This document shows positions 12,095-24,800 of a stretch of DNA of 64,000 nucleotides, piece after piece. The translations under genes and the position numbers were made by a program. The notes under the pieces are model-generated. The model was not told the origin of the DNA, did no database searches, and saw only the letters and a program-made list of their open reading frames with translations. The first letter of the stretch is position 1, and each line of letters begins with the position of its first letter. This stretch comes from Agrocybe praecox (Eukaryota; Basidiomycota; Agaricomycetes; Agaricales; Agrocybaceae). The stretch is taken from positions 496,001 through 560,000 of the forward strand of contig OZ024844.1 of NCBI GenBank assembly GCA_964017145.1, read 5' to 3'.

Positions 12095-12960
12095 ACGTTC
12101 GTATGACAGTTAAGAGGAAAAGGCGGTGCGCTGTGTAAAGCGAATCTGAAATCTTCGACAAAGTGAGCAATGTGTTTCTTTCCACTCGTTTTCCGTCTAT
12201 ACCTAAAAACACCATCAGAAAAGAAAAACAATAAATAAATAAAACAAAGAGAGTGGCAGTGGGAGTAAGTAAACGAGAGTGACCGCAGTATGCAGCAGTT
12301 GTTGTATCGAAAAGAAGCACCTCCAATTAATTCTACCAGCACACATATTTTGCCGAATACATACAGCAACACACGCGAATCAACCGTGTTCGAAAGTGTA
12401 AAGAAGAAGAAGACCCTTACCGCAGTTCGTGTCCAACCAAGGGTCCAACGTTCGGAACTGGTGAAGCTGTTTGCCGTCTCGATCTTCGAGCAAAAGTCAC
12501 CGCTCACATACACAACGGTTTAGTACAAAAGCACAGCAATCAATATCCTCTATCTGACGCACGTATATCTTTCCGCATTTAATCCACCCATTGACGCAAT
12601 AAGCTTATATTTAATCAATCAACAGGTCAATCATTATCAGCGGTGTAACGAATGTCGGAAGGATCGCACCGAGAGCTGAAGCGCTGAAGATCTATTCGTA
12701 AATAATGATCAATAAGTAGAAAAACCTATTCGCAGAAGAAAACCTCAAACTCACTATTACAGGTAGCGCTGATTTCCGGGTTCCATCGCAAGGAATACGA
12801 GAATGCGATCATAGGTAGCTTGACCAACGAGTCGATGATGCTAACTTCCAGTTCACTTGTTTCATTCAGGGTGATATTACACTCGGCGTACTGAGTACTT
12901 CCGGGTATTCCACAGGTCGGAGCCAGCGCTGTCTTACGACGACATTGCGGTCTCATAACC
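12095..12960 (-). pseudogene. Decayed tandem duplicate of the 3' exons of the LysM gene
   Basis: This stretch repeats, in the same order and orientation, the last exons and introns of the neighbouring LysM gene (13.0-13.76 kb). The exon ending SLRWNPEISATCN matches FLRWNPEISTTCN, the block around TTATTGCGTCAATGGGT matches, and the last LysM exon (SGDFCSKIETANS) matches. Lesions in this copy: the acceptor before the last LysM exon reads TAA where the intact copy has TAG; a 7-nt deletion in that exon shifts the frame before the LNPWLD motif; and the region matching the 14-nt microexon carries an 8-nt insertion. It therefore cannot encode a proper LysM module. The upstream part (12726-12956) diverges from the intact gene. 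Confidence 0.85.
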
Positions 12961-13272
12961 GCTGGTCATATACAACACTTCGTATGTCAAATAACCTTGA
13001 GAAGGGGAAAAGGCAGGTGTGTATGGCGAATCTGGCCGATTCACGCTTACCGTCCATAGAAACCTTTCGACATTGGTCTATACCTGCAAACAACCCAAAC
13101 ACGTCGATATTATAAGAAACGAAAATCAATAAATAAAATAATAAAGAGAATGAGAGTGGGAGTAAGTAAACGAGAGTGACTATAAACAGTTGTTGTTGTA
13201 TCGAAAAGAAGCAGAAGCACTTCCTTCCATCCTTCCATCTTCCCTTTCCTCTTCTCAGAGTCGAACAAACCC

Positions 13273-16200
13273 CTACCCAACACACATATTTTGCCCAACC
13301 TGAAGGTCTGCAGATAGCAACACGCGAAATGAACAAAAATCATCAGCCGTCGTCAAATGCATAAAGAAGAAGACCCTTACCGCAGTTCGTGTCCAACCAA
13401 GGGTTCAATGTTCGGAACTGAGCGTCCGTCAAGCTGTTGGCGGTCTCGATCTTCGAGCAAAAATCACCGCTCGCAACGGTCTAGTACACCACAGCAATCA
13501 ATATTTGATAATAGGTAAGACGCTCCATCTGACGCACGTATATCTTTCCGCATTTAATCGACCCATTGACACAATAAGCCTATAATTAACAGTTCAAACA
13601 TTATCCACTATTCAATAAAAATCGGAAGGATCGTACCGAGAGCTGAAGATCTATTCGGAATAACAATCAGTTAGTTGTAAAACTATTCTTAAAAACAAAG
13701 AAATGTCAAAACTTACTATTACAGGTAGTGCTGATTTCGGGATTCCATCGCAAGAAATCCGAGAATGCGATATTGAACCTTTAGTTTGCAAAATCGAGTT
13801 CAGCAACGGAAAAATCATGAAGAACGAGAAGCGGCCATGTACTCGCCTAGTATCAATAACTTGGCAATTATCCCCCGAGACGACAGAATCTACGAGCATA
13901 TATACTTGTCAGCCCCTATTACACTTAAAGAACAAGATGTGCGCCCACAGTACGTCGTGCAGCTAGTAAAGAGAAGAGGAACAAAATACACCGATGAATA
14001 AAAACATGACATTCATTGAAAATAAAAACGTACTTCGTCCAAGACCCAGCAGCAATATTCGTAGGCACAGAAACCACACTGGTAGTCGTCTGAGTCGAAG
14101 TCGTCGACGTGGAACCACTACTTGTAGCAGAGGTAGTAAACCCAGGAACGGCTTGGACGCAATACGCCCCTCCAAGTTGGATATTTGTGCACGCAGCATT
14201 GATCTAGTAAATCACGATGGACGATTATCAGCATATCCCAGAATCCACGATCACGAAAAAACATCAAAACGCCTCTCACCTCTGGATTAAGGATCCGGAA
14301 GAGCGAGTCGCTAATCCCATTCCTAGCTTCGACAATAGGGCAACTATCTCCACTTATGATAGTATCGTATTTCGCACAATCCTACGATTGGTTCAATAAG
14401 AGAAAAATTACAACGCATAAAAAGAGCATTCGGTACCTTGGTATCCGTTCCTGCGACAACATTGGCAGGTGGTCCAGGAGCCACAGTAAATCCATCCACT
14501 GGTTTGACGCAATACGCTCCGCCGAGTTGGATATTCGTACAGGCAGAATTGATCTAATTAACATAAATTTGTGTTGGATATCAGATTATCATCTATGGCT
14601 AGTTATCTACGCACCTCCGGATTAAGAGCGCGGAAGATGATATCCGTAACGTTATTCCTAGCTTCGATAGCCGGACAGGAATCCCCACTAGAGGCAGGCA
14701 TGTAATCAGTGCCGTACTTGTAAGGCAGCACGAACTTTTGATAACCTACCTGATAACAGTATCGTATTTGGTGCAATTCTAGACTCGCCTCTATCAATAT
14801 CACTCAAAAATAATATCGAACAATAGAAGCATACAAACCTGCGTGTCTGTACCAGAAACGACATTTGCAGGTATGGTAACCCCAGTTCCTGGGGTCTGTC
14901 CAATCGCTTTGACACAATAGGCTTCTCCCAAACCGAGGTTCGTGCAGTCGGTTTTGACCTCGGGGTTTAACGCGAAGAACTGGGTCGCCGATAGACTGAA
15001 CTGCTGTTCTACGGAAGCACAACCATCTCCTGATACGATAGTATACCATTTCGCACAGCCCTGCAAAACAATGTTCATAAATGGAATACTAGTGGTAAGA
15101 AGCAACTACTCACAGATGGTCCTGAACCTGACGCAGCATTGGCAGGTACGGGGGGTATAGTATCCGTAGCATTGAGAACCTGAACACAAACGGCGGATCC
15201 GACTGTCAAGGAAGGACAAGGAACGGCGGGATTGTCGTTGAAGTTCGTGAAGTCAGCGTCGGACATGTCGAAGCTATCACGAAGAGAGGTTCACATGTGC
15301 GGTCACGAGAAGTAGCAAAAAAAAGTACGTACAATTGCTCAACCGCGGTACAATTATCTCCTTGATTAACTACGTAGTAATATCCACATCCATTGGTAAT
15401 GGTCCCGTCGGCCACATTCGTCGGTGCTGGTATTCCGGTATATGTTGGCAAAGGTGGGAGAGGCGTCGTAGTCGAAGCTGTAGTTAGGGGTATGACACCC
15501 ATTGTAGCGCTAGTGGAATTGACAGTGAAGAAAGGGGCAGAAGTAACTTGATTCAAGGGCGGGAATGGAGCGACTAAACGTGGGCTAAAGTGTGAGTAAA
15601 GATTAATGGCGATGAAATGAGAAGTACGCACCGCAATAGTAGTAATCAGCCCAGAGGTTAGTACAATCTTCATTGATCTGACCATAAAAATTAGCAACGC
15701 TGTAGTATATATATCACAACATTTTTCACACCTCAGGATTCAAGGTCTGGAAATCAGTCAAGGTAATACTGTCTGGTGGAGAGAAACGTTTATCAGATCG
15801 ATCAGCAGACCTAAATATTCGAAGACTGACTGTTGAGAGCCACCTGTTGACAGAAATTGTTCGGTTGGACAAGATACCATCTTCCACATGACGTAGTCGT
15901 CCCAGGAGCCGTTTGGCCAGGAGGTGGTCTAAAGACACAGTTAACATCAGCTTCGAGAAGTCAGAATAATTAGAATAAAGAAAACACTAACACTACGGCG
16001 GTGGGTGTAGGAGTAGGGACCGCACTTCCTCCTCCATTTCCTAGATTCGCGAATCCACCATGCGGACTACAAATGATAATGATATATGCGTTGCAAATGC
16101 ATCAACGAGAACTTACGTTATGCATACAGTTCCATTCCCAATAGCAGTGAGACCTGTGCATGCTGAAGTGACGACTGGGTTGAAACTAGTTTCGTTGTGT

Positions 16201-17498
16201 CAGATAACAGGTATTCAAAGAAACACGAGCCGCACCTCTGGAGCTGCGCAATGGTGATATTCTGAGTACCGGCTAAACCTCTGGAATTTACGTCCTGTAC
16301 AACGTCATCACAAGTCTGGTTTGCCTGGACTGAGTACAGGGTGCAAGCCTGAGGCAGACATAACTTCGTTTGAGCCGCAATAGAATCGCAGGTTGCCGGA
16401 AATAGTGCTGGGTTGTTATCCAGAATGTCTTGTTGCGAGACCGAGAACTGCACAGAAAGAGCTGCACAGGTGGTGTTAGCAGCAACGGTGATGTTGCGTC
16501 CTATAATTGCACAGCTTGCGTCTACGGTAGTATTCGACCCAAGTGGTGTAGCCCCGGGTGCAGCAGAAAGAACTGGAGACGGAGCTGTCAACGACACGTT
16601 GTATGAAGCAAATGCCCTAATCATATCCTTTTGAGTCTTTAATAGTTGCGAACGACGAAACGAGGCTCACGATCCGCAAGTCCTCAGAGCAGATTGGAGA
16701 GTGTTGTACAGTGTCGTTGAAAAGGTCGCGGGGCTTGAGAGAGTCGTATTAAGAACACCCAACATGCACGATGAGCAAAGTTGTGCTTGAGGGTATCCAA
16801 GGATTCCTTGACTAGGGTTTGTAGGGGTGAAATTCTCCATGACCACACTGCAGAACTGTCCAGTGGTTCTGCCCAACTATTTAGTACAGGTTTCGCATAT
16901 TAACCCTGAGACTTACTGATCCGTGCGACATTGAGAGAAGTACGGTTCTGAGAGATAATCAATGGCGAGCGTCGCTGAGTCCGACATATTAGCCAGAACT
17001 CAAGGGTAACCACCGTACAAGAGAATGCTCACCGCTGTAAGTCGCGTTATTGTTATCAACGAATCGAACTCCATTGCAAGCACTGGCGACGTTGCTCCGG
17101 TACGACTGCAATGATGATGTACAGCTCGGAGTGCACATTGCAGTTAAGGAGTCTGCATCGAAGGGAAGGGACATGAGCTGTATTGTAGCATTGCATGCAA
17201 TCGTCGAGGTGAGAGCAGTTGCGCAAGCATTCGAAGGTATGGGGGTTGTTGGAAGATTATTTTGATTATATATTTGAAATCCAGTCACTGTCGCGTCGAC
17301 TGCAACAGGAAGCGCCTCTAACAAGTCCGAAGTTGCAGGGTGACCACTAGGTGTAGTCAAGAGTCTGGCGTTCTCGAGTCTCTGTGCTGCAGCGTGGGCC
17401 TTGTATGCGTTCTTGAACCTGTGGATATCATGCTGTAGATTTTTCGCCGCTGCCAAAGTTGACAGAGCAAAAAGCACGAGAGTTGCAAGTCGGGGCAT
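13273..17498 (-). CDS. Secreted multi-LysM protein (about nine LysM modules)
   Basis: A predicted secreted chitin-binding protein. Exon 1 (from 17498) begins with the signal peptide MPRLATLVLFALSTLAAA, followed by a Cys-containing N-terminal region common to large fungal LysM proteins (about 16.67-17.5 kb). About nine LysM modules follow, each with the xVxxGDxC...F...LNPE...C plan. Modules 5-9 are very clear: WYTIVSGDGCASVEQQF, then two near-identical SGDSCP modules at 14.2-14.8 kb, then SVVSGDNCQVIDTR and finally TVASGDFCSKIETANS. Thr/Ser-rich linkers separate several modules. The gene has numerous introns of 50-65 nt, a 14-nt microexon (13637-13650) and one possible GC-AG intron. It ends QNMCVG at 13273-13275. 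It is divergently arranged with the GH18 chitinase at 18893, the pairing seen for fungal subgroup C chitinases. A role in chitin binding on the fungus's own or a target wall is inferred. Confidence 0.9.
13637..13650 (-). other. 14-nt microexon of the LysM gene
   Basis: Flanked by GAATAG on its 5' side and a GTACGA donor on its 3' side. Including it joins the WNPEISTTCN exon in frame to AYCVNG, giving the expected Cys-Asn-Asn-Leu-x-Leu...AYCVNG end of a LysM module. Skipping it puts the next exon out of frame. Confidence 0.75.
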
Positions 17499-18892
17499 AA
17501 TGAATGCCCTCCCTGGAAATGATTTATTTTTCCCAAATCATCTCTTTGTAAGTCGTGAGCATCCGTTCCTTTTCGAAGCTTAATCTGAACTCACCGTCCT
17601 GGCCGGTGAAACGGGAACTTCAAGGCCCACATGGTACTTCGGTGTGAAAAATAGGGGAGACAGATTGTGTAACGTCGATTGTGGTTTGGGTCGAGAACTT
17701 GTCCGGTTCGTTTCCGGCATTCACCGGACAGTCCGAACCGACTTGCCGACTTGCCGAATTTCAGGGACAAGCGAACATACAGTGCCTCAGCGCTTATCGG
17801 ACATTCCTCCGAGTCTCTTGTATGTATGAAGGTATTGCCCGTACTGCTGGTCCAGTTGCCCTCGTCCTTGTTTTCTTGCCATTTTTTGAAGACTTGCTCG
17901 CACCTCTCCCCTGTTAAATCTTCTCTTTTCATCGAATTTGTTTTCTGTTTTTAGGGCTTCTCTAAGATTTCTTGCAAGCCAGACGTAGGGCGTTCGACCG
18001 CCGAGCTCAGAATTCTCTACTAAAAATAAACGAAGTCAAACCATCGATAGACTCTTCTCCCATTTATCTGGAAGGAGATCATAAAACAAATAATCCGAAG
18101 TATTTCAATTTGTCCAGACATTATCTGGAAACATTCGTAGTTACGTGCGTGAGATTCATAAAATACATTCTACCCCAGGCCTTAAACTGTCTATCAATAA
18201 ATCCTAATAATAGTGCAATGCCAAGAGGTTTTTCTATAATTGCATCACCCTGGTGGTATACATTTAGCTCGTCGGGACGAATTTGTCCACTGCCTGCCTC
18301 GCATTGTCGCGCCGTTGACATAAAAATGAACACCGTTGTGGGGTTCACGGCCATCTATCTGTGCGCCGTCCATGACAGATACTGCTTCCGTACGTTAAAT
18401 TTATCGTACATCCATCCAAAGCCCGCCAGCGGTCCCGTCATAAACGGCGGCAAAGGTTGAATCATGACATGGCAAAACTTCTTGCTCCCAATCATCATTT
18501 GTATATAACGAAATGATATATTTTTAGCCGCGCATAGTGATTTGGATCAGTCAACTGACGCTCATTCAAGAACTAGATGATGAGAACCTCATGCTCATGA
18601 AGATTTTTCTTCCAAATACCAAATTTCAACGGGTATGGCGGCCAGTTGGCAGCCAGACGGACATCAAAGACGAAACGTAACGGCTCTTTGGTGCCTGAAG
18701 AACGAGTGGAATGCATTACTCTGAGTACGAAGATCAATAATAATAGCAAATGGTTCAGTCGAGACTTTTCTTCTTCCTGTTCACCCACTCTCTTTCTTTC
18801 TTTTACTTATAGGATACACGCACATCCTAGTACGGTCAGGACTTCGACACTAGTAGCAGACGCTTTCTCGCATCTGCTCTAGAAACTAAGTC
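17499..18892. promoter_or_regulatory. Bidirectional intergenic region between the LysM and chitinase genes
   Basis: The two genes are transcribed away from each other from this 1.4-kb spacer, so it must hold both promoters. Open frames inside it (for example 17591-17932 minus and 17972-18460 plus) show no family motifs. No specific factor site is claimed. Confidence 0.6.
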
Positions 18893-21800
18893 ATGAGGGG
18901 ACTCATATACGCCTCACTAACTCTCCTTCGTAAGGGATATCTTCTTCGTATCTTATACAGGCGAGATAGCTCACTATTTTACATAGCATGGCTATCCGTC
19001 CTACTTGGACCATATTTATTACCTCAGAAAGCTGTCGCTCAAACAGCGGGCAACGTCCCTACAAATGCCACAAATCTACCTCTTGGGTCGTGTACCCCCG
19101 ACATTCCTTGTGCAAACGGAGCGTGCTGTAACGGAAACAGTGGTTTCTGCGGCTTTGGGCCGTCGTTTTGTGGTGCAGGAGTAAGTAGTTATTTTTAGTG
19201 ACATCCTCGGTTCCTTTTCCGTCTCGATTTCTCACGTGATTCACTTAACCGGTTTCCCGCGTTAGAATTGTACTTCGGTAAGTTTCTTTCTAAGAACGCT
19301 CATGATAGTAGACGCTCATTTGCGTTAGAACTGTGATGCTCTAGCTGAATGCGGACCTTTTGCTGATGCATCGAATATAACTTGCCCTCTGTGTGCGTAT
19401 GGCTCCATCCCAACGAGAACTTTCACTGATGACTAGTTTACAGCTGTATGGTAAGCGCATACAAAAGATAACTGTTACACTTCCTGCCTGCTAATCTTGT
19501 CGCATCCAATTTAGCTGCAGTCAGGTATGTCTCATATATATGCTCTAAAATCAGTCAGATCAATAAAAATATATGAACAGTTCGGGTTCTGTGGAACTAC
19601 AGATGATTTTTGTGGAGAAAAATGCCAAAGCAATTGTGGAGGACCTAAGATACCCTCCTGCGGTAAGCATTTTTTGAATAAAAAGAAAACTTCTGTCATT
19701 TTGAGCATACCGACTACAGATGTAACCCAATCATCCGCAACAACTCGTCGCATAGGTTACTATGAAGGCTGGGCAGTTAACAGGTTGGCAAAATCGAACT
19801 TATCTTTTTATCTATCCGTTTTTATATTATTTTCAACACAGGAAATGCATGTCCTACGAACCAGAGCAAATTGCTGCTGACACTTTGACGCACATCAACT
19901 TTGCATTTGCTCTAATCAGCTCTTCCTTCCAGGTCATCGAAATGACCAAGGGAGACGCCGACCTATGGAGACGAACCACTGCTCTGAAAAAGGGACGGCC
20001 AAGCCTGAGGGTGTACCTATCTATTGGTATGTAGTTATAAACAAGAACCGTCACCTCGAAGCTTATATTTCTCAAATCCATAGGTGGATGGACCTTCAAT
20101 GACCCCCCCACACAGAACATTTTCTCGGACATGGTCGGTTCTACGGCCAATACAAACGCATTCATTAAATCAGTTCTGTCTGTCATGGAAACATACGCTT
20201 TCGACGGTATAGATGTCGACTGGGAAGTATGTGATGGTATCCGTTCAAGGAAAGGTCGATTTCCTGACACTTTTTTCTTAGTATCCTGTTGCATGGGATA
20301 GAGGAGGCATACCCGCGGACAAAGAAAACTACGTAACTTTCATGGCTGCGGTCAAAGCAGCTTTCGCACCGCACAAATATGGGCTGACATTGTGAGGCTT
20401 CCTTGCCACTGTTACTCACTCTTGACGTTACTGATCCAACCGAAAAGCACTGCTCCCTCCTCGTTTTGGTATCTTCAACATTTTGATCTTCCGGGACTAT
20501 TGAAGGCAAGCAGACATAAACAACTTTATTTGAGCTCTACTAACCATATCGCCCATAGCATGCGGACTGGGTTAATGTGAGTTTCTACATGTTACCCGAC
20601 ACGACAAGAATTTCTTGTTCATTACTATTTCTTAGGTTATGACTTACGATCTTCATGGTATGTTGTAGTTCAAACTTCCTCATTTTGTTGTCTAACGTGC
20701 TGTTTGACAGGAACATGGGACGGTCGCGATGTGCGTATATCAAAGTACAATCAACTTATGTCATTAACACTGAAGGTTATTTTTAGCCTTTTATAGGGTA
20801 AGTGTTCTATGGATTTTATAAAACCATGCTCAAAACTGACTTGCTTTGCGCTTAAGATTTGTCGTAGGCGCCCACACAAACCGTGAGAATTTTTGTTAGA
20901 TTTTTACACGACATTCTTTTACATCGCTATTTATAGTGACGGAGATCGACGAGGCATTCCAGCTGTACTGGAGAGTAGGAGTGGATCCCAAGCAAATGGT
21001 TATGGGAATGTGAGAGTGCAGCCGATTTGTAAAGGAGAACATGAACTGACGCGTCGCCTTCATTTACAGGGGATTCTACGGACGTTCATTTACTTTGTCT
21101 ACTCCTGACTGTGCTCATGCGGGATGTCCCTGGACTTCTGGAGGAAAGGAAGGACCCTGTAGTGCAAACTCTGGGACTTTAATGTTCTCTGAAATTGAAT
21201 CTATTCTCACAACCACGCAAAAACCACCCGTAATTGACGATATTGCGGCTGTGGCATACGTGACATGGGAGTAAGTGGTTTGAATCTCTCTTTCGTATCA
21301 TGTCTAATGGAGACTTCGCAGAAATCAATGGGTCAGCTGGGATACTCTCGAGAGTGAGTCGTCACCTTGTGGTTTCTTTTTCTACTTGTTAATTGTCGCG
21401 TCTTTCAGCATTTGCTATGAAAATGAGCTAGTAAGTCGACATCATATGTTTGCTTACATGTTACATGATACATTGAATATCTAGCGCGAATGACCATTGT
21501 ATTGGGGGTACAATGATATGGAGTGTCGACCAGGTGAGCAAGCTTTGTATCGTAAAGACCAACAACCTTACGAACCGTCACGAATCAGGATGATAATAAC
21601 TACAAGTAAGCTGATATTCAGCACATTTCTCTTCCGTGGGCTTAAATGGCATTATAGTGCTCTCGAGGCCCTTTACTTTGGAATTGCTGGTATCGGGACA
21701 CGGGACACGGAGACCGTGAGCTCTGATGAAACCTGTTATGTCACCGAATGTGGTGCTAAATCCGTACGTGATTTATTTCTTCAAAAGGAAAACCTGTTAC

Positions 21801-24800
21801 CGATTGGGGTTGAATTAGTGCTATCCCGATACCATGCTTGATAGTGTTTACTATAATCCACTTAGCGGGAACTGTGATATAGATAAAGGCGTACCAGCCG
21901 TCGTATGCTGCCCCGGAAAAAACACACCTAAATCTTGCACAAGTTTGTTCCTTCTGTTAAATTTGACACTGCGCAGGCGACTTACATCTATCACTTCGCA
22001 CTAGAACGCGGATACAAAGACGCGAAGACCACATGTGTTCCACAATGCGAAGAGGATGAAATCTTTGTCGCAGAAGATATTATCGGGGAAACGACTAGTC
22101 AAGTGTGTATAAATGGAAACACTGCCTTATGCTGCCAGAGCGACCTTCCTGCCCCTGCCGACTGTATCTTTACCGGTAAGCGAATCTGGGTGCATTTTTT
22201 CGGCCAATATTTTGACTATTCCATAGCTTGTAGTGCAACTCCCGATACAAGTTGTCCATCAGACTTCCCTGTATTCCAGACTTCGGTGTCTGTGGCACGT
22301 GGGGCTTGTCAAGCTGGGACGTCATCAGGATTCTGTTGCAAGGAGCCCCTGCCTTACGCCAACTGTGAATGGCATGGTACTCCTCCACTATGTAAGCCCT
22401 GAAATTTGTCTACTACTTTACTTATTTCTGATACTGTCACCGTGACAGGCGAAGATGGTGGATGCACCATCGGACAACTTACCCTGTGTGAGTAATTCTT
22501 TGTGGATACCATATTTACCAGTTCTTGACCTGTTTTTACCATCAAGTTTCGGATAAAGTGGGCGACGGCGAAACGGCATGCGTAGGAGGAGCGCAAAGGA
22601 CATATTGCTGTGACACCCCCGTTGATCTTCCCGCCCCTTTCAATGACATCTTTCCAAGTGGCGTCCCCGACTCCGGAAATGATATATTCCATGTAGATTT
22701 CGATCCAGACAACGGAGTTTTGACAGACGCTGTCAAATCTGAGTCTGGGACCGTGTCAACGTTTAAAGAGACGGATGACGAAAATTCAGGCGCCTTTGGT
22801 GAAATATTTATAGATTCTCCCAAAGCTTCCTCCGTTTCTTCGTTAAGCGTACAGTCAGACTGGGTTATAACGGGATGCGATGCAAAGAGCGACCAGCCAC
22901 AGCAGGCGAGTAATAAACCTCTTCCAAAACTTGTAAAAGCTCATATCACTTTTTAGGTTGCAATTTACTGCTCCAAGTCAAATTCAGCTGCTTGTCAACA
23001 TGTCTTCTTAGGTAAGTTAAAAGCTCTACACCAGTACGGCATTCGAAACTGACCTTCGTTAGGTGGCGCGGAGCACACGATCGTCGAACTTCCGAAATCC
23101 TGTGGCCTCGGTCCATACGCTCGGGTTGTGAACCTGGACGTACACCCTAACCAAACTGTTCTAAGCGATTTCCACTCCAAAGTGAAACCTGCCTCCGAAA
23201 ATGTTTTCCTCCTGAGCTTCGACTACAACTTCGCCGCTATTCCTGAGTCTAATGGTCCAATTTATATGCGCGCAGGTACGCGATATTTTCATTGAGCGTT
23301 CACAAGGACCCAGTTAATTGGTCAATAGATGTAACTGATATGCCCGGATACTGGTAATTGTTTCTCAGTAGTTCGATTACTTACCATAACCAAGCCGCTG
23401 ACCATTAAACTTCATGCATATAGGGACAGCGTTGTGGACTCACCTCCAGAACGGCGACAATGGTAAGCTTGATTACCACGACCAAGTGTCGTCTTATTAA
23501 CCGACTAAATGACAGGCTCGAAGAACGCGGTCTATGGGAAGGCAAAAAAGAAAAGCGGTGGTGGGGAGCATTCACGTCATGGTTGAAGAAGATTACTACC
23601 CTTGAGGTTGACAAGTCGCAAACCCGAACTTTCTGTGAGTATCCTGATCTCCACAATGAAGACTTCTGCTGATTTGCAATTATACAGTCTGGCAAGGTAT
23701 ACCATTCTCAATAGAGTGCCGGAATAATGGAAGTTGACGATATCTGTGATAGATACATGGAATATCTTCCATCAAGAAACACATTGTGATGGCCCTCCTC
23801 AGTTCGATGCCTCTTTGGACATTTCTCTTACTGGAACCGCCCGTGAGTTTAAACCTAGCTCGACTTCTGGAACCATCTCATTATTATCTTAGAAATGAAT
23901 GCAAGATACGGGTTCTATCTTCAAGGAACCGTTGTACCTGCCGCGGTCACGGCCGCATACGTTCACTTCTGTAAGTGCTCAATTTCAATTAATCAAATTA
24001 TTAACACTAAAGTATACACCATAATAATATCATGCAGCATCTGACGCATCAGCGTCTGCGACATTAACCGTAAAGGGTGAAGCCCAAGTCCAATACAACT
24101 CGGACACTGTGCGATTCGCCACCTTCGGTTTCCCTGGGTTGTACTATCCTGGTCTCCTTACTGTCGGTCCATCACTTGCCTTGGAAGGGTACAGTAAGTC
24201 AATTAAAAAAACATCCCGTTTCTCAAATAATAATCGCTGAAATTAGTCGCCGGGCAAATGAGCGTACAAGCGTGCGTCGCGGGATATATTTTCTTCTCTT
24301 TGTGCGGGGATTTACTAATTTTTTACCACAGGGAATTGACCACCGGTTTGAGTTACCAATTCCCTCCTTTGCACTATTCCCTCGGTAAGACAGGAACCGA
24401 TGATATTGGACCTCAAGTTGTCCCGAGGTGCGTTGTAGCTCTTCTTATATGTTCCTTATGTCAACATCTTAAAAAATGTACCTGCTCTATAGCGATCCAT
24501 CAGCAGGATACAAGTACGATTTCGGCGTCCATGTCGATTTGTCAGGGGATATTACGATCCACATGGTTCCTACATTACTTCTCGGTATATCAGTCCTCAA
24601 TGGGCAGTTAATCGAAGCCAACGCCTATGTCAAAGCTGGTATGTGTTTTCGAAAAACCTTCTTCGATCCAGGTATAATGATCTAATACTTTGTGAACAGA
24701 CATTTACGCTGGAATTGCATTGAATGGCTCGGTGTCAGATACTTCTGCCCTTGAAATTTGTATCATACCACACTACGGCTTAATCATTTCTGGAGGAGTC

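Noticed and set aside
17591..17932. 113-codon minus-strand frame in the LysM/chitinase promoter region
   Set aside because: No motif; overlapping frames on the other strand are equally open, as expected for shadow frames.
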